NCBI GenBank assembly: GCA_024235715.1
Contig: JACKLW010000009.1
Location: forward strand, 62,001 to 126,000
DNA from: Accumulibacter sp.
Lineage (GTDB): Bacteria; Pseudomonadota; Gammaproteobacteria; Burkholderiales; Rhodocyclaceae
Reading direction: 5' to 3'
DNA: 64,000 bases
Of this stretch, positions 11,192 through 20,600 are shown piece after piece. Made by a program: the position numbers and the translations under genes. Under the pieces are notes generated by a model, which searched no databases, had not been told where the DNA came from, and was given only the letters and a program-made list of their open reading frames with translations. The stretch's first letter is position 1, and every line of letters starts with the position of its first letter.

Positions 11192-11220
11192 TTGCGTCAG
11201 GCCGGCGACGAGGATACTGT
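11192..11220 (+). promoter_or_regulatory. Putative sigma-70 promoter for the OmpA lipoprotein gene
   Basis: TTGCGT (11192-11197), a 17-bp spacer and TACTGT (11215-11220), about 100 bp before the start at 11320. Judged by eye; the match is moderate. Confidence 0.35.
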
Positions 11221-11319
11221 CTTTCGCTAGCGATACCCGCCCGGGAACCCTCCTCGGTGGCCGCGAGTCTGCGCCGATTGTTCGACGGCAACAAAGAAGA
11301 GTTCAAAGGAGGTTTCACG

Positions 11320-11985
11320 ATGAATAGGAACGTCATTTCCCTGCTGGCAATAGCACTCGCCGGCAATGGGCTTTCAGGCTGCGCCAACATGAGCGAAAGC
11401 CAGCGAGATACCGGTACGGGCGCGGCTATCGGCGCAGCCGCCGGCGCGGTTGTCGGCCGCGCGACGGCGGGTGGCCACAAGGGCCGCAGTACCGCTACCG
11501 GCGCAGCGCTTGGGGCGGCCATCGGGGCGGCCGGCGGCTACCTGTGGTCGCAGCACATGCAGGAACAGAAGGCGGCGATGGAGCAGGCCGCGCAAGGCAC
11601 CGGCGTCGCCGTGTCGCAGACCGCAGACAACCGGCTCAAGCTGGACATTCCGAGCGATGTTTCCTTCGCCGTCGGCCGTTACGACATCACCCCGAGCATG
11701 ACCCCGGTGCTCGACCGCTTTGCCGTCAGCCTGAACCAGCATGCGGTGACCACCGTGACCATCATCGGCCACACCGACAGTACCGGCAGCGACGCGATCA
11801 ACGATCCGCTATCGGTCAACCGTGCGGCTGCGACGCGCGATTACCTTGTCGCCCGTGGTGTCGCTGCCAACCGTATCGCCATCGACGGTCGCGGTTCTCG
11901 GCAGCCGATTGCCGACAATGCCACGCCTGCCGGGCGTGCGATGAATCGCCGCGTCGAGATATTCGTTGCCGAAGCGGCGCGTTGA
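11320..11985 (+). CDS. OmpA-family lipoprotein with glycine zipper
   Basis: A 221-residue outer-membrane lipoprotein. The signal peptide ends in a lipobox (LSGC, Cys21). A glycine-zipper region (GTGAAIGAAAGAVVG and GAALGAAIGAAGG, about residues 32-75) may insert in or associate with membrane. The C-terminal OmpA domain (about residues 105-215) includes GHTDSTGS and NRRVEI, the peptidoglycan-binding core. The expected role is tethering the outer membrane to the cell wall. The ATG at 11320 follows an AAAGGAGG ribosome site; the frame is open further upstream but without a comparable site. It separates the metallopeptidase pseudogene from its intact relative and runs on the opposite strand. Confidence 0.9.
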   Translation: MNRNVISLLAIALAGNGLSGCANMSESQRDTGTGAAIGAAAGAVVGRATAGGHKGRSTATGAALGAAIGAAGGYLWSQHMQEQKAAMEQAAQGTGVAVSQTADNRLKLDIPSDVSFAVGRYDITPSMTPVLDRFAVSLNQHAVTTVTIIGHTDSTGSDAINDPLSVNRAAATRDYLVARGVAANRIAIDGRGSRQPIADNATPAGRAMNRRVEIFVAEAAR

Positions 11986-12107
11986 GCCGACCCCACGGTC
12001 GCTCGCCTGCTTCGCCGCCGAGGCACGGGAGGGTGTCGGCGAGCAATAAGGGGCAGGTCTGGCCACACAGGTGGACTCGCGGACCCCCGCGAAGGCATGC
12101 CTGCCTT

Positions 12108-12926
12108 CTACCAGCGCGGGCAATCCGCTGCGAGCCGCTTAAGCTCCTGGCGCGCCGCACGGTAATCGGGGCAGGCGCTGGCGACGATTTCCCAGAAGCG
12201 CGGGCTGTGGTTCATCTCGCGCAGATGCGCCAGTTCGTGTACCACGACGTAGTCGATTACCGCCAGCGGGAAATGGATCAAGCGCCAGTTCAGGCGAATG
12301 CCGGTGCGCAGGCTGCAACTCCCCCAGCGCGTTCGGGCAGACGACAGTGACAGGCGCGGTGCTGTGACGCCGAGCAGCGGCGCGTAGCGGGCGAGGCGCT
12401 CGGCGAACAACTCGCGTGCCTTTTCGCGCAGTGCCTTCTCGAGAACTCGCGGCGCCTCGGCGGCCGTGCGCAGGCACAGGGTGAGCGCAGAAGTGGCCGC
12501 CGGCCGGTTCCATACGCAGCGATTGCCGCCGAACGCGATGCGGATCATGAGCGGCTTGCCGAGTACCGGCAACAGCAGTCCATCAGTGATCTGCAGCGCT
12601 TCCGGCGCGCGGCGGGCGGACCATTCATCGAGTTTCTCGGCGATCCATTGGCCGTGCTTCAGCAGCATCGTTTCGACTTCGTGCAGCGAAGCGCGGCGTG
12701 GCGCGCCGACGCGCAGACCGCGATGATCGATGCTGAGTCCGATGGTTCGCCGACTTGCCCTGCGCAGGACATAGGAAACCGTGCGTTCGCCGAGTTCGAT
12801 GCTGCGCGAGGTTTCGCCGCTGGGCGGCGGGCGCCCGGCGGCGAAAGCTGCTTCAGGCGGCCACGGCATCTGCGGCAGTGGTTTGCGCCGGGTAGCGGTG
12901 CGGCGAGAGGCGACGCATTTCTCCAT
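12108..12926 (-). CDS. YgjP-like (DUF45/SprT-like) zinc metallopeptidase
   Basis: A 272-residue protein of the YgjP/DUF45 family. The zinc motif HELAH lies in YVVVHELAHLREMNHSP, with the third ligand His in the downstream EMNHSPRFW, and the WGSC box (RTRWGSCS) precedes it. All family hallmarks are present. The cellular substrate of the family is not established. The start overlaps the end of plsC by 74 bp; an ATG at 12869 would reduce this to 17 bp. Neither start has a strong ribosome site, so the N-terminus is uncertain. It is the last gene of the glyQ-glyS-gmhB-plsC block. Confidence 0.88.
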   Translation of the reverse strand: MEKCVASRRTATRRKPLPQMPWPPEAAFAAGRPPPSGETSRSIELGERTVSYVLRRASRRTIGLSIDHRGLRVGAPRRASLHEVETMLLKHGQWIAEKLDEWSARRAPEALQITDGLLLPVLGKPLMIRIAFGGNRCVWNRPAATSALTLCLRTAAEAPRVLEKALREKARELFAERLARYAPLLGVTAPRLSLSSARTRWGSCSLRTGIRLNWRLIHFPLAVIDYVVVHELAHLREMNHSPRFWEIVASACPDYRAARQELKRLAADCPRW

Positions 12927-13608
12927 CGATCCAGGCCGCAGCCAGGGTGTTGATCTTGCTCGCCGATTTCTCGGTCGGGTCGATCGGCGGGCCGACGCTG
13001 ACGGTGATCAGGCCGGGCCGTATCCGGAAGGCGTTCCTGCCCCAGACCTCACCTGCATTGTGCGCCACGGGGACCACCTGGACCCCGGCGCGGACCGCCA
13101 GGTGCGCGCCGCCGGGTTTGTAACGGCAGGTCTCGCCGGGCGCGACGCGGGTGCCTTCTGGGAAGATCACCACCCAGTAGCCGGCCGCGAGGCGATCGCG
13201 TCCCTGATCGAAGATCTGCTTGAGCGCGTCCTTGGCCGCTGCACGATCGATCGAGATCATCTTCAGCGCGGCCAGACCCCAGCCAAAGAACGGGATGCGC
13301 AGCAGTTCTTTCTTGAGCACGAAGACCAGCGGTGGAAAGACCTCCTGCAGTCCGACGGTTTCCCATGCCGACTGGTGTTTGGCGAGCACCACGGAGGGCG
13401 AGGCCGGGATATTCTCGCGGCCGATGACGCGGTAGCGGATGCCCAGAACGTAGCGCGAGAGGAGCATGAAGCCGACCCGCCAGAAGGCGATGATCGCGTA
13501 GCGTGCGCGGATTGGCAGGGCGATGGCCAGCGACACAAGCACCCCGAAAGGGATCGTCCACAGGCTGACCAGCAGCAGGAACAGCGTGGACCGGAGGGCG
13601 ACCATCAC
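12853..13608 (-). CDS. plsC: 1-acyl-sn-glycerol-3-phosphate acyltransferase
   Basis: A 251-residue inner-membrane enzyme that acylates lysophosphatidic acid to phosphatidic acid. A hydrophobic N-terminal anchor (about residues 5-50) precedes the acyltransferase domain. Block I reads KHQSAWET, so the usual HX4D motif is HX4E here. Block III is the canonical FPEGTR. The ATG overlaps the gmhB stop by 4 nt, showing translational coupling. The Asp-to-Glu variant appears in other betaproteobacterial PlsC proteins by recollection and is not expected to mean loss of function. Confidence 0.92.
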   Translation of the reverse strand: MMVALRSTLFLLLVSLWTIPFGVLVSLAIALPIRARYAIIAFWRVGFMLLSRYVLGIRYRVIGRENIPASPSVVLAKHQSAWETVGLQEVFPPLVFVLKKELLRIPFFGWGLAALKMISIDRAAAKDALKQIFDQGRDRLAAGYWVVIFPEGTRVAPGETCRYKPGGAHLAVRAGVQVVPVAHNAGEVWGRNAFRIRPGLITVSVGPPIDPTEKSASKINTLAAAWIDGEMRRLSPHRYPAQTTAADAVAA

Positions 13609-14141
13609 GCGAGCAGGATGTGGTCAGCGGCCGCCGCGAGATCGGGGAAGACCAGCGTGCCTTCCGGCAGGCCACCGGCTTCGACGGTCTGCGCGCCGAG
13701 GCCGGTCAGCACCAGCAGCGGTTGCGCGCCCACCGCAGCAGCGGCCAGCAGGTCGCGCAGGGTATCGCCAACCGCCGGAACCCCGGTCAGATCGACATTG
13801 AAACAGCTGGCAATGCGTTCGTACATGCCCGGTTTCGGTTTTCGGCAGGCACAATGCGCGTCGACCGAATGCGGACAATAGAAGATGGCATCGATGCGGC
13901 CACCGCTGGCCTGCAGCGCGCGGCACATCTTGTCGTGGATGGCATTCAGCATGTCCATGTCGAACAGCCCGCGGCCGACGCCTGACTGGTTGGTCGCCAG
14001 CACCACATGGTAGCCGGCCTGATTGAGGCGGGCGATGGCTTCCAGGCTGCCCGGGATCGGCCGCCATTCCGCCGGCGACTTGATGAACTGCTTCGAGTCG
14101 TAATTGATGACGCCGTCGCGGTCGAGGATGACGAGTTTCAT
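13605..14141 (-). CDS. gmhB: D-glycero-beta-D-manno-heptose-1,7-bisphosphate 7-phosphatase
   Basis: A 178-residue HAD phosphatase that removes the 7-phosphate of heptose bisphosphate in ADP-heptose synthesis for the LPS core. Motif I is LDRDGVIN, motif II is ATNQSGV, and motif IV is VGDTLRD. The zinc-binding loop CPHSVDAHCACRKP, which marks GmhB, is intact. Its start overlaps the glyS stop in an ATGA arrangement and its stop overlaps the plsC start. The frame is open far upstream, but the ATG at 14141 begins exactly at the family N-terminus (MKLVILDRDG). Confidence 0.95.
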   Translation of the reverse strand: MKLVILDRDGVINYDSKQFIKSPAEWRPIPGSLEAIARLNQAGYHVVLATNQSGVGRGLFDMDMLNAIHDKMCRALQASGGRIDAIFYCPHSVDAHCACRKPKPGMYERIASCFNVDLTGVPAVGDTLRDLLAAAAVGAQPLLVLTGLGAQTVEAGGLPEGTLVFPDLAAAADHILLA

Positions 14142-16210
14142 ACGGCCAGCTTGGCGATGTCGGCGACCGCGTTGAACTGGTCGAAGAGTGTCTTCAGAAG
14201 GCCCAGGCGGTTGCCGCGCAGCAGGGGTTCGGGGACATTGACCATCACTTCCTCGAAGAAACGGTCGACTTCTGCGCGCACCGAGGCGAGTACCGTCAGC
14301 GCGTCGGCGTAGTCCTCGTTGGCAACGTGCGAGCTGACCAGCGGGGCGATCAGCACGACACGCTCGAACAGGGCCTTCTCGGCGTCTTCCTCGAGCAGCG
14401 CGACGTCCGGTTCGGGCAGGTCTGTTTCGGCCTTTTTCAGGATGTTGCCGATGCGTTTGTTGGCCGCGGCCAATGCCAGCGCCTCGGGCATTTTCTGGAA
14501 CTCGCGCACCGCCGCCAGGCGGGCGGGAACCAGATCGATGCGCGTCGGCTGTTGGGCAAGAACCGCCTCGATGATGTCGATCGAATGGCCGCCGTCCCTG
14601 AGGGTGCCGCGCAGACGATCGAGCATGAAGGTCAACAGCGGCTGCGCGACCGGTTCCAGCTGGATTCCCTGCGTCTTCAGCGCCTGCGCTGCGGCCTCGA
14701 TCAACTCGGCCAGATCGAGCGGCAGCGGTGTTTCCATCAGGATGCGCAGCACACCGAGGGCCGCGCGGCGCAGTCCGAAGGGATCCTTGTCGCCGGTCGG
14801 AACTTGGCCAATGCCGAAGAAGCCGACCAGTGCATCGAGTTTGTCGGCCAGCGCGGCCGCGCAGGCGATGTTTCCCTGTGGCAGGGCATCGCCGGCAAAG
14901 CGCGGTCGGTAATGCTGTTCGACGGCGTCGGCCAGTTCCGGCGGGTTGCCTTCGTGCAGCAGGTAGTAGCGGCCCATGATCCCCTGCAACTCGGGGAATT
15001 CGCCGACCATGTCGGTCAGCAGGTCGACCTTGGCGAGCAGGCCGACGGTTTCGGCGGCCTTGCCGTCGGCACCGAGCCGCTCGGCAATGCCGCGTGCGAC
15101 ACGACCGAGGCGCTGCGCGCGGTCGCCCAGCGAGCCGAGCCGGTTGTGATAGACGACTGCGCCGAGACGAGTGGCGCGGGTGGTAAAGCCGTTCTTGCGG
15201 TCCTGGTTGTAGAAGAAGCGGGCGTCGGCCAGGCGCGGACGAACGACGCGCTCGTTGCCGCTGACGATAGGGCCTGGATCGTCGACCTGCATGTTGGAGA
15301 CGATCAGGAAGCGGTTGAGCAGCTTGCCGCCGGCATCGAGCAGCGGGAAGTACTTCTGGTTCTGCTGCATGGTCAGGATCAGGCACTCCTGCGGAACTTC
15401 GAGGTACTCGGCCTCGAACTTGCCGGCATAGACGGCCGGCCATTCGACCAGCGCCGTCACTTCCTCAAGCAGACCGTCGGAGGGATTGATACGGGCATCG
15501 AGTCTGCTGGCTGCGGCGTCGAGCTGTGCGGCGACCGCCGCCCGCCGTTCGCTGAACGAGGCGACGACCTTGCCGGCGGCAAGCTGGTCGACATACTCGG
15601 CGGCGTTGCCGACGACGATTTCCCCTGCCGACAGGAAGCGATGGCCGAGGGTGACGCGGCCACTGCGCAGCCCGAGTACTTCACCGGGAACGACAGCGTC
15701 GCCGTGCAAGAGGATCAGGCTGTGCACCGGGCGAACGAACTGGTGCTCGGAGTCGCCCCAGCGCATCACTTTCGGGATCGGCAGCTTCTTGAGGGCTTGC
15801 GCGACGATTTCGGCAAGATGCGCGGCAAGCGCCTCGCCTGTCTTCTCCAAGCGGGCGACGAAATACTCGCCCTTGCCGTCAGCGACCCGGTGCAGTTGCT
15901 CGAAGGCGACACCCGCCGAGCGCATGAATCCCTGCAGCGCCCTGCCTGGTTCGCCGCTGGCATCGAGGCCGCCGGCCACGGCCGGGCCCTTTCGTTCGAG
16001 TACGCGGTCGGGTTGGCGGGCGGCAACGTCGCTGATGGTCAGCGCCAGACGGCGCGGCGTGGCGAATGCTGTGCATACGCTTTCGCTGCTGGCGAACTGC
16101 TGGGCTTTCAGGGCGGCAAAAACGGCGTCGGCGAAAGCTTCGGAGAGCTGCCTGAGTGACTTGGGGGGCAGTTCTTCGGTGCGCAGTTCGATCAGGAGGG
16201 TATCGTTCAT
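14138..16210 (-). CDS. glyS: Glycyl-tRNA synthetase beta subunit
   Basis: A 690-residue subunit of the alpha2-beta2 type glycyl-tRNA synthetase. It starts with MNDTLLIELRTEELPPKSL, the standard N-terminus, and is of normal family length. The beta chain contributes tRNA recognition, and the alpha subunit carries aminoacylation. The frame remains open to 16321, but the ATG at 16210 lies 1 bp after the glyQ stop and matches the family start. It is co-transcribed with glyQ, gmhB and plsC. A tRNA-Gly gene lies about 7 kb downstream in plus coordinates. Confidence 0.97.
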   Translation of the reverse strand: MNDTLLIELRTEELPPKSLRQLSEAFADAVFAALKAQQFASSESVCTAFATPRRLALTISDVAARQPDRVLERKGPAVAGGLDASGEPGRALQGFMRSAGVAFEQLHRVADGKGEYFVARLEKTGEALAAHLAEIVAQALKKLPIPKVMRWGDSEHQFVRPVHSLILLHGDAVVPGEVLGLRSGRVTLGHRFLSAGEIVVGNAAEYVDQLAAGKVVASFSERRAAVAAQLDAAASRLDARINPSDGLLEEVTALVEWPAVYAGKFEAEYLEVPQECLILTMQQNQKYFPLLDAGGKLLNRFLIVSNMQVDDPGPIVSGNERVVRPRLADARFFYNQDRKNGFTTRATRLGAVVYHNRLGSLGDRAQRLGRVARGIAERLGADGKAAETVGLLAKVDLLTDMVGEFPELQGIMGRYYLLHEGNPPELADAVEQHYRPRFAGDALPQGNIACAAALADKLDALVGFFGIGQVPTGDKDPFGLRRAALGVLRILMETPLPLDLAELIEAAAQALKTQGIQLEPVAQPLLTFMLDRLRGTLRDGGHSIDIIEAVLAQQPTRIDLVPARLAAVREFQKMPEALALAAANKRIGNILKKAETDLPEPDVALLEEDAEKALFERVVLIAPLVSSHVANEDYADALTVLASVRAEVDRFFEEVMVNVPEPLLRGNRLGLLKTLFDQFNAVADIAKLAV

Positions 16211-16211
16211 C

Positions 16212-17117
16212 TCATTGTCCCTCGCGCTCGGTGGTCGTCCTGCACATCGGGAAGCCGAGGGCCTGGCGGGAATCGAGGTAAGCCTGCGCCACTTCGCGCG
16301 CCAGGGCGCGCACACGGCCAATGTAGGCGGCGCGCTCGGTCACCGAGATGGCGCCGCGGGCGTCGAGCAGGTTGAAGACATGCGAGCACTTCATGACCAT
16401 TTCGTAGCCCGGCAGTGGCAGGCCGGCGGCAATCAGGCGTCGCGCCTCGGACTCGTGCTCGCTGAAGTGACGGAAGAGCAGCTCGACATTGGCGTGCTCG
16501 AAGTTGTACTTCGACTGCTCGACCTCGTTCTGGTGAAAGACGTCGCCGTAGGTCACCCGGTAGCCCGGTCCTTCAGCCCAGACCAGGTCGAAAACGTTCT
16601 CCACGCCTTGCAGGTACATTGCCAGTCGTTCGATGCCGTAGGTGATCTCACCGAGCACCGGCTTGCAGGACAGCGAGCCGACTTCCTGGAAATAGGTGAA
16701 CTGGGTCACTTCCATGCCGTCCAGCCACACTTCCCAGCCGAGCCCCCAGGCGCCCAGTGTCGGGCTTTCCCAGTCATCCTCGACGAAGCGGATATCGTGC
16801 CGGGCGGTATCGATACCGAGCGCGCGTAGCGAGTCGAGGTAGAGATCCTGGATGTTGTCCGGCGAGGGCTTCAGTACCACCTGATACTGGTAGTAATGCT
16901 GCAGGCGGTTCGGGTTCTCGCCGTAGCGACCGTCCTTGGGGCGGCGCGATGGCTGCACATAGGCGGCGTTCCACGGCTCCGGGCCGATGGCGCGCAGGAA
17001 GGTCGCGGTGTGGAAGGTGCCCGCACCCACTTCGATATCGTAGGGCTGCAGCAGCACGCATCCCTGTTTGTTCCAGAAATCCTGGAGACGCAAAATGACA
17101 TCCTGAAACGTAGGCAT
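16212..17117 (-). CDS. glyQ: Glycyl-tRNA synthetase alpha subunit
   Basis: A 301-residue catalytic subunit of bacterial heterotetrameric glycyl-tRNA synthetase. It begins [15 protein letters not shown] and contains the class II core with [19 protein letters not shown] and [17 protein letters not shown], both highly conserved. It is the first gene of the minus-strand block glyQ-glyS-gmhB-plsC-metallopeptidase. A TAAAAT element about 30 nt upstream (17148-17153, minus strand) could be a -10 box, but no good -35 was found. Confidence 0.97.
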   Translation of the reverse strand: MPTFQDVILRLQDFWNKQGCVLLQPYDIEVGAGTFHTATFLRAIGPEPWNAAYVQPSRRPKDGRYGENPNRLQHYYQYQVVLKPSPDNIQDLYLDSLRALGIDTARHDIRFVEDDWESPTLGAWGLGWEVWLDGMEVTQFTYFQEVGSLSCKPVLGEITYGIERLAMYLQGVENVFDLVWAEGPGYRVTYGDVFHQNEVEQSKYNFEHANVELLFRHFSEHESEARRLIAAGLPLPGYEMVMKCSHVFNLLDARGAISVTERAAYIGRVRALAREVAQAYLDSRQALGFPMCRTTTEREGQ

Positions 17118-17286
17118 GAGAGAGTATCTGAGCGACGCAAAACGGGGATTTTACTTGGTTTCTGCGCCGACAAGAATCGCTTTCGGCGCCAGGCGCTGAT
17201 CCGGCGCCATGCATGCACCTCTTCCCGCCGTCGGCGCGTCTGCACAGCGAAGAAGAAGCCGGTCGGCGTTCGGCCGCCTGGCCAGG

Positions 17287-18036
17287 TCACTCCGGCGAGC
17301 AGAAGCGCGGCTGCGTCGCCCACCCGCGTGGCCGGGTCGCCAGGCTCGCCTGATAGGCGGAGATGGCGACGAGTTGCGCGTTGTCATATTTGGCGATCAG
17401 CCTGACCATCTCGGGATGGGCATTGCCACGCTTGCCGTCGCGGATGTCGACCAGCTGGCGCAACAGGTAGGCGTAATGCTGACCGGCGAGGACCGGGTAG
17501 AATTTTTCCGCCATGCCATCGCCGTTCAGGCCATGGCATTGGCCGCAGTCCTTCTCGAAGAGCATCTTGCCGTAGGCGATCTGCTTGGCGGCATCGGGTG
17601 CTTCGTACTGGCCTGCGCCGCGCGGAATGCAAAGCGTTGCGATATATGTCGCCACATCGGCGAGCGCCTGGGCGTCGCTCAGCTCGATGGCAAGGGGGTA
17701 CATCGTCGGGTTGGCGCGCAGGCCGGCGCGAATGTCGGCCAACTGCTTGATCAGCACCGTACGGTGCTGGCCCGCCAGCTGCGGGATGCTGCCGTCCGCA
17801 TTGCCGCCGCCGCTCGGCAGATGACAGGCGGCACAATACGCCTTGTAGGCCTCCTCGCCGGCGCTGGCGTCGCCCACCGCTGCCAGGGCAGCGTTCTTCT
17901 CCGGGTAGGGGGCATTCCACTGGTAGTCCGGATTCCCGCTGCCGGCGCTGACTTCAGGTAGTGGCCCGGCCAGCGCGAGGGAGGGCGACACGGCGAGAGT
18001 CAGAGATACGGCAACAATCAGTCCCTTGAACATCAT
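17287..18036 (-). CDS. Dihaem cytochrome c (c4-like)
   Basis: A 249-residue secreted protein with a signal peptide (cleavage near ALA-GPLPEV, about residue 24) and two haem-binding motifs, CAACH (first domain) and CGQCH (second domain). Candidate axial methionines are in NPTMYPL and HPEMVRL. The two-domain layout with an LAGQH segment in each half matches cytochrome c4-type electron carriers of the periplasm. Ribosome site AAGGAGGAAG precedes two adjacent ATG codons. It lies 44 bp after lnt on the same strand and could be read through from that operon. Confidence 0.88.
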   Translation of the reverse strand: MMFKGLIVAVSLTLAVSPSLALAGPLPEVSAGSGNPDYQWNAPYPEKNAALAAVGDASAGEEAYKAYCAACHLPSGGGNADGSIPQLAGQHRTVLIKQLADIRAGLRANPTMYPLAIELSDAQALADVATYIATLCIPRGAGQYEAPDAAKQIAYGKMLFEKDCGQCHGLNGDGMAEKFYPVLAGQHYAYLLRQLVDIRDGKRGNAHPEMVRLIAKYDNAQLVAISAYQASLATRPRGWATQPRFCSPE

Positions 18037-18080
18037 TGCTTCCTCCTTGAAGACCGCATCTGCTTCCGACCGGGATACGG

Positions 18081-19706
18081 TTATCCTTTTACATCACGGA
18101 TTGCGCCCTGTCCATGGATACGGGATGCATCGTCATCGCGGGAGCGCCGCCGGCGCCAGCCAGTCGTGTTCGTCGCCACGACCTGGCGCCTGCTGAGCAG
18201 TGCCACCAGCAGCAGCGCCAGGGTAATTGCCGGCCAGTTGCCGAAGCGAACGAAGGGTGTCGCACCCGTGTAGCCCCGCACCTTGTCGACCAGTGCGGCC
18301 CGCGTGAACGGGGGCAGTATGGAACGTACCTGGCCATCGACATCGACGATCGCGGTCATCCCGGTATTGGTCGCGCGCAGCATCATCCGGCCACTCTCGA
18401 GCGCACGCATGCGGGCAATCTGCAGGTGCTGCGCCGGCGCCAGCGAGTCGCCGAACCAGGCCACGTTGGAGATGTTGACCAGCAGCGTCGCGGCCGGCAG
18501 CGCGCCGATGATTTCCTCGCCGAAAGCGTCTTCGTAGCAGATGTTCACCGCTACCTGCTGGCCGGCCAGCGACAGCGGCGGCTGGCTCGCTGCGCCGGCA
18601 GTGAAGTCGGACATCGGGATATTGGCCATGGCCATGAACCAGGCGAAGCCGGGCGGCACGAACTCGCCGAAAGGGACCAGATGCACCTTGCGGTAGCTCT
18701 GCCGCCGCGAGACGCCGAGACTGACCGCGGCGTTGAAGTACTGGCGGCCTTCGCTGACGGCGATGCCAAGCAGCAACTCGCCGTGGCGGCGCAGTGCGAG
18801 CTGGCGCAGTTCATCGAGATACTCGGTGGGGATCTGGTCGAGAAAGGCGGGCAGGGCGGTTTCGGGCAGGATGGTGAGTTGCGCCGGGTTTTCCTGCGCC
18901 AGGCGATAATAGGTGCGCAGCGACTCGGTGAAGCGCTCCGGGCGCCACTTGATCTCCTGCGGCACATTGCCCTGCAGCAGCGCCACCGACAATGGTTCGC
19001 CCACCGCGTGCGTCCAGCGCAAGTGACGGAGCAGGGCGCCGCCGGCAAGGATCAGGGCGAGGCTCAGCAGCGGCAAGGCCAGCCGTGGCAGGCTGCCGGT
19101 CGCACGCGTGGACTGCGCCAGCGCGCGTCTGAGCAGCAGGAAAATCAGCGCCCCGGCGAGCGCTGCCGACAACGATACGCCATAGACGCCAAGCAGCGGC
19201 GCGTAGCCGGCCAGCGGGCTTGGCGGCACATGCGCGTAGCCGGCTGCGAGCCAGGGGAAGCCGGTAAACACCCAGGCGCGCAGCCATTCGGCAAGCGTCC
19301 ACAGGCCGGCGAACTGCAAGCTGCGCGACAGCCAGCTGGCGGCCGCCAGGCGAACGAACAGCGCGCCGGCCAGGGCCGGGAAAGTGGTCAGTACGACGCA
19401 GAAGAGAACGGTCGCCAGCCCCGCCAGCCATGCCGGCATGCCGCCAAAGACGCTCAGGCTGACATAGACCCAGGTCACGCCGGCCAGGAACAGGCCGAAC
19501 GCAAAGGCGGCGCCGATCAGGGCGCCACGGCGCGCACGCCGGTCGCCGTCCGCTTCGGCGCTGAGCAGGCCGAACAGCCCGCCGAGGCTCAGCCAGTTGA
19601 GCGGAAACCAGTCGAAGGGGGCAAAGGCGAAGACGCCCGCGGCGCCGATCAGCAGGGCGGCGAGGAGCCGCCAGCGCAAGATCCTGCTATTCGGGCTTTT
19701 CGGCAT
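18081..19706 (-). CDS. lnt: Apolipoprotein N-acyltransferase
   Basis: A 541-residue inner-membrane enzyme that adds the third acyl chain to bacterial lipoproteins. Several N-terminal membrane helices (about residues 10-220) precede the nitrilase-like periplasmic domain. The catalytic triad is visible: Glu in LPETALP, Lys in RKVHLVPFGE, and Cys in NICYEDAFGEE. The start overlaps the corC stop by 20 bp. It is the final gene of miaB-ybeZ-ybeY-corC-lnt. Many lipoproteins in this window would be its substrates. Confidence 0.95.
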   Translation of the reverse strand: MPKSPNSRILRWRLLAALLIGAAGVFAFAPFDWFPLNWLSLGGLFGLLSAEADGDRRARRGALIGAAFAFGLFLAGVTWVYVSLSVFGGMPAWLAGLATVLFCVVLTTFPALAGALFVRLAAASWLSRSLQFAGLWTLAEWLRAWVFTGFPWLAAGYAHVPPSPLAGYAPLLGVYGVSLSAALAGALIFLLLRRALAQSTRATGSLPRLALPLLSLALILAGGALLRHLRWTHAVGEPLSVALLQGNVPQEIKWRPERFTESLRTYYRLAQENPAQLTILPETALPAFLDQIPTEYLDELRQLALRRHGELLLGIAVSEGRQYFNAAVSLGVSRRQSYRKVHLVPFGEFVPPGFAWFMAMANIPMSDFTAGAASQPPLSLAGQQVAVNICYEDAFGEEIIGALPAATLLVNISNVAWFGDSLAPAQHLQIARMRALESGRMMLRATNTGMTAIVDVDGQVRSILPPFTRAALVDKVRGYTGATPFVRFGNWPAITLALLLVALLSRRQVVATNTTGWRRRRSRDDDASRIHGQGAIRDVKG

Positions 19707-20526
19707 CCTGCGATCCGGAGACGAGCACGGTGTAGATTCGCCGACTGTCGGCTCGCAGGACCTGGAAGCTGGTGCCGTCGATGGTGAAGGTCTCGTCGAA
19801 CGCCGGCACCCGACCCAGTTGACGCAGGATCAGCCCGCCGACCGTCGCACAGCGCTCGTCGCTGAAACTGGTGGCGAAAGCGTCGTTGAAGTCGTCCACC
19901 GAGGTATGTGCCTTGACGCGGTAGAGGCCGCTCGGATCGAGCTGGATGTTGCCGTCCTCTTCGTCGAAATCGTATTCGTCCTCGATTTCGCCGACGATCT
20001 GCTCGAGAACGTCCTCGATGGTGATCAGGCCCGCGACGCCCGCGTATTCGTCGATTACCACCGCCATGTGGTTGCGCGAGACACGGAATTCGCGCAGCAA
20101 ACCATCCAGGCGTTTGAATTCCGGGATGAAGACAGCCGGCCGCACCCAGTCGCGCAGTCTGAAATCGTCTCCGCGCTGCACGCGCAGCAGATCCTTGGCC
20201 AGGAGAATGCCTATTACACGATCACGATTGCCCTCGACGACCGGGAAACGCGAGTGTGCCGTGCGGTTTACCTGGGCGATGACGGCGTCCAGCGAGTCCT
20301 CTGCATCGACCACCTCCATCAGCGGGCGCGGCACCATGACTTCCCGCGCGGTGATTTCCGAAGCGGCCAGGGCGCCTTCGGTGATGCTCAGTGCGTCGGC
20401 ATCGAGCAGATTACGCTGGTGCGCCGACTGCAACAGTTTCAGGAGTTGTTCGCGGTCTTCAGGCTCGCGCGCGAGAAGCGAGGAAAAACGTTCGAGAAAG
20501 CCCGGTGGGCTGATGTTGGTGGCCAT
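19687..20526 (-). CDS. corC: CorC/YbeX family CBS-domain protein
   Basis: A 279-residue cytoplasmic protein. Two CBS domains (about residues 60-185, with REVMVPRPLMEVVD and VIDEYAGVAGLITIEDV) are followed by a CorC_HlyC C-terminal domain (about residues 200-275). The family is linked to magnesium/cobalt efflux and, in the ybeZYX-lnt context, to ribosome and membrane homeostasis. The lack of membrane helices distinguishes it from larger CorC-like transporters. The gap to ybeY upstream is 74 bp. Confidence 0.93.
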   Translation of the reverse strand: MATNISPPGFLERFSSLLAREPEDREQLLKLLQSAHQRNLLDADALSITEGALAASEITAREVMVPRPLMEVVDAEDSLDAVIAQVNRTAHSRFPVVEGNRDRVIGILLAKDLLRVQRGDDFRLRDWVRPAVFIPEFKRLDGLLREFRVSRNHMAVVIDEYAGVAGLITIEDVLEQIVGEIEDEYDFDEEDGNIQLDPSGLYRVKAHTSVDDFNDAFATSFSDERCATVGGLILRQLGRVPAFDETFTIDGTSFQVLRADSRRIYTVLVSGSQDAEKPE

Positions 20527-20600
20527 ATGGTGATCTGTGAGGAATGAGGCGATAACGGCGATGCCGTGGAAGCTGCCGGCCGTTCAGCGCCGCTATCGCA

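Noticed and set aside
12853-13608. PlsC block I HX4E as a sign of lost activity
   Set aside because: The remaining motifs are intact, the gene is in its usual operon, and Glu at this position is recalled from other betaproteobacterial PlsC proteins.
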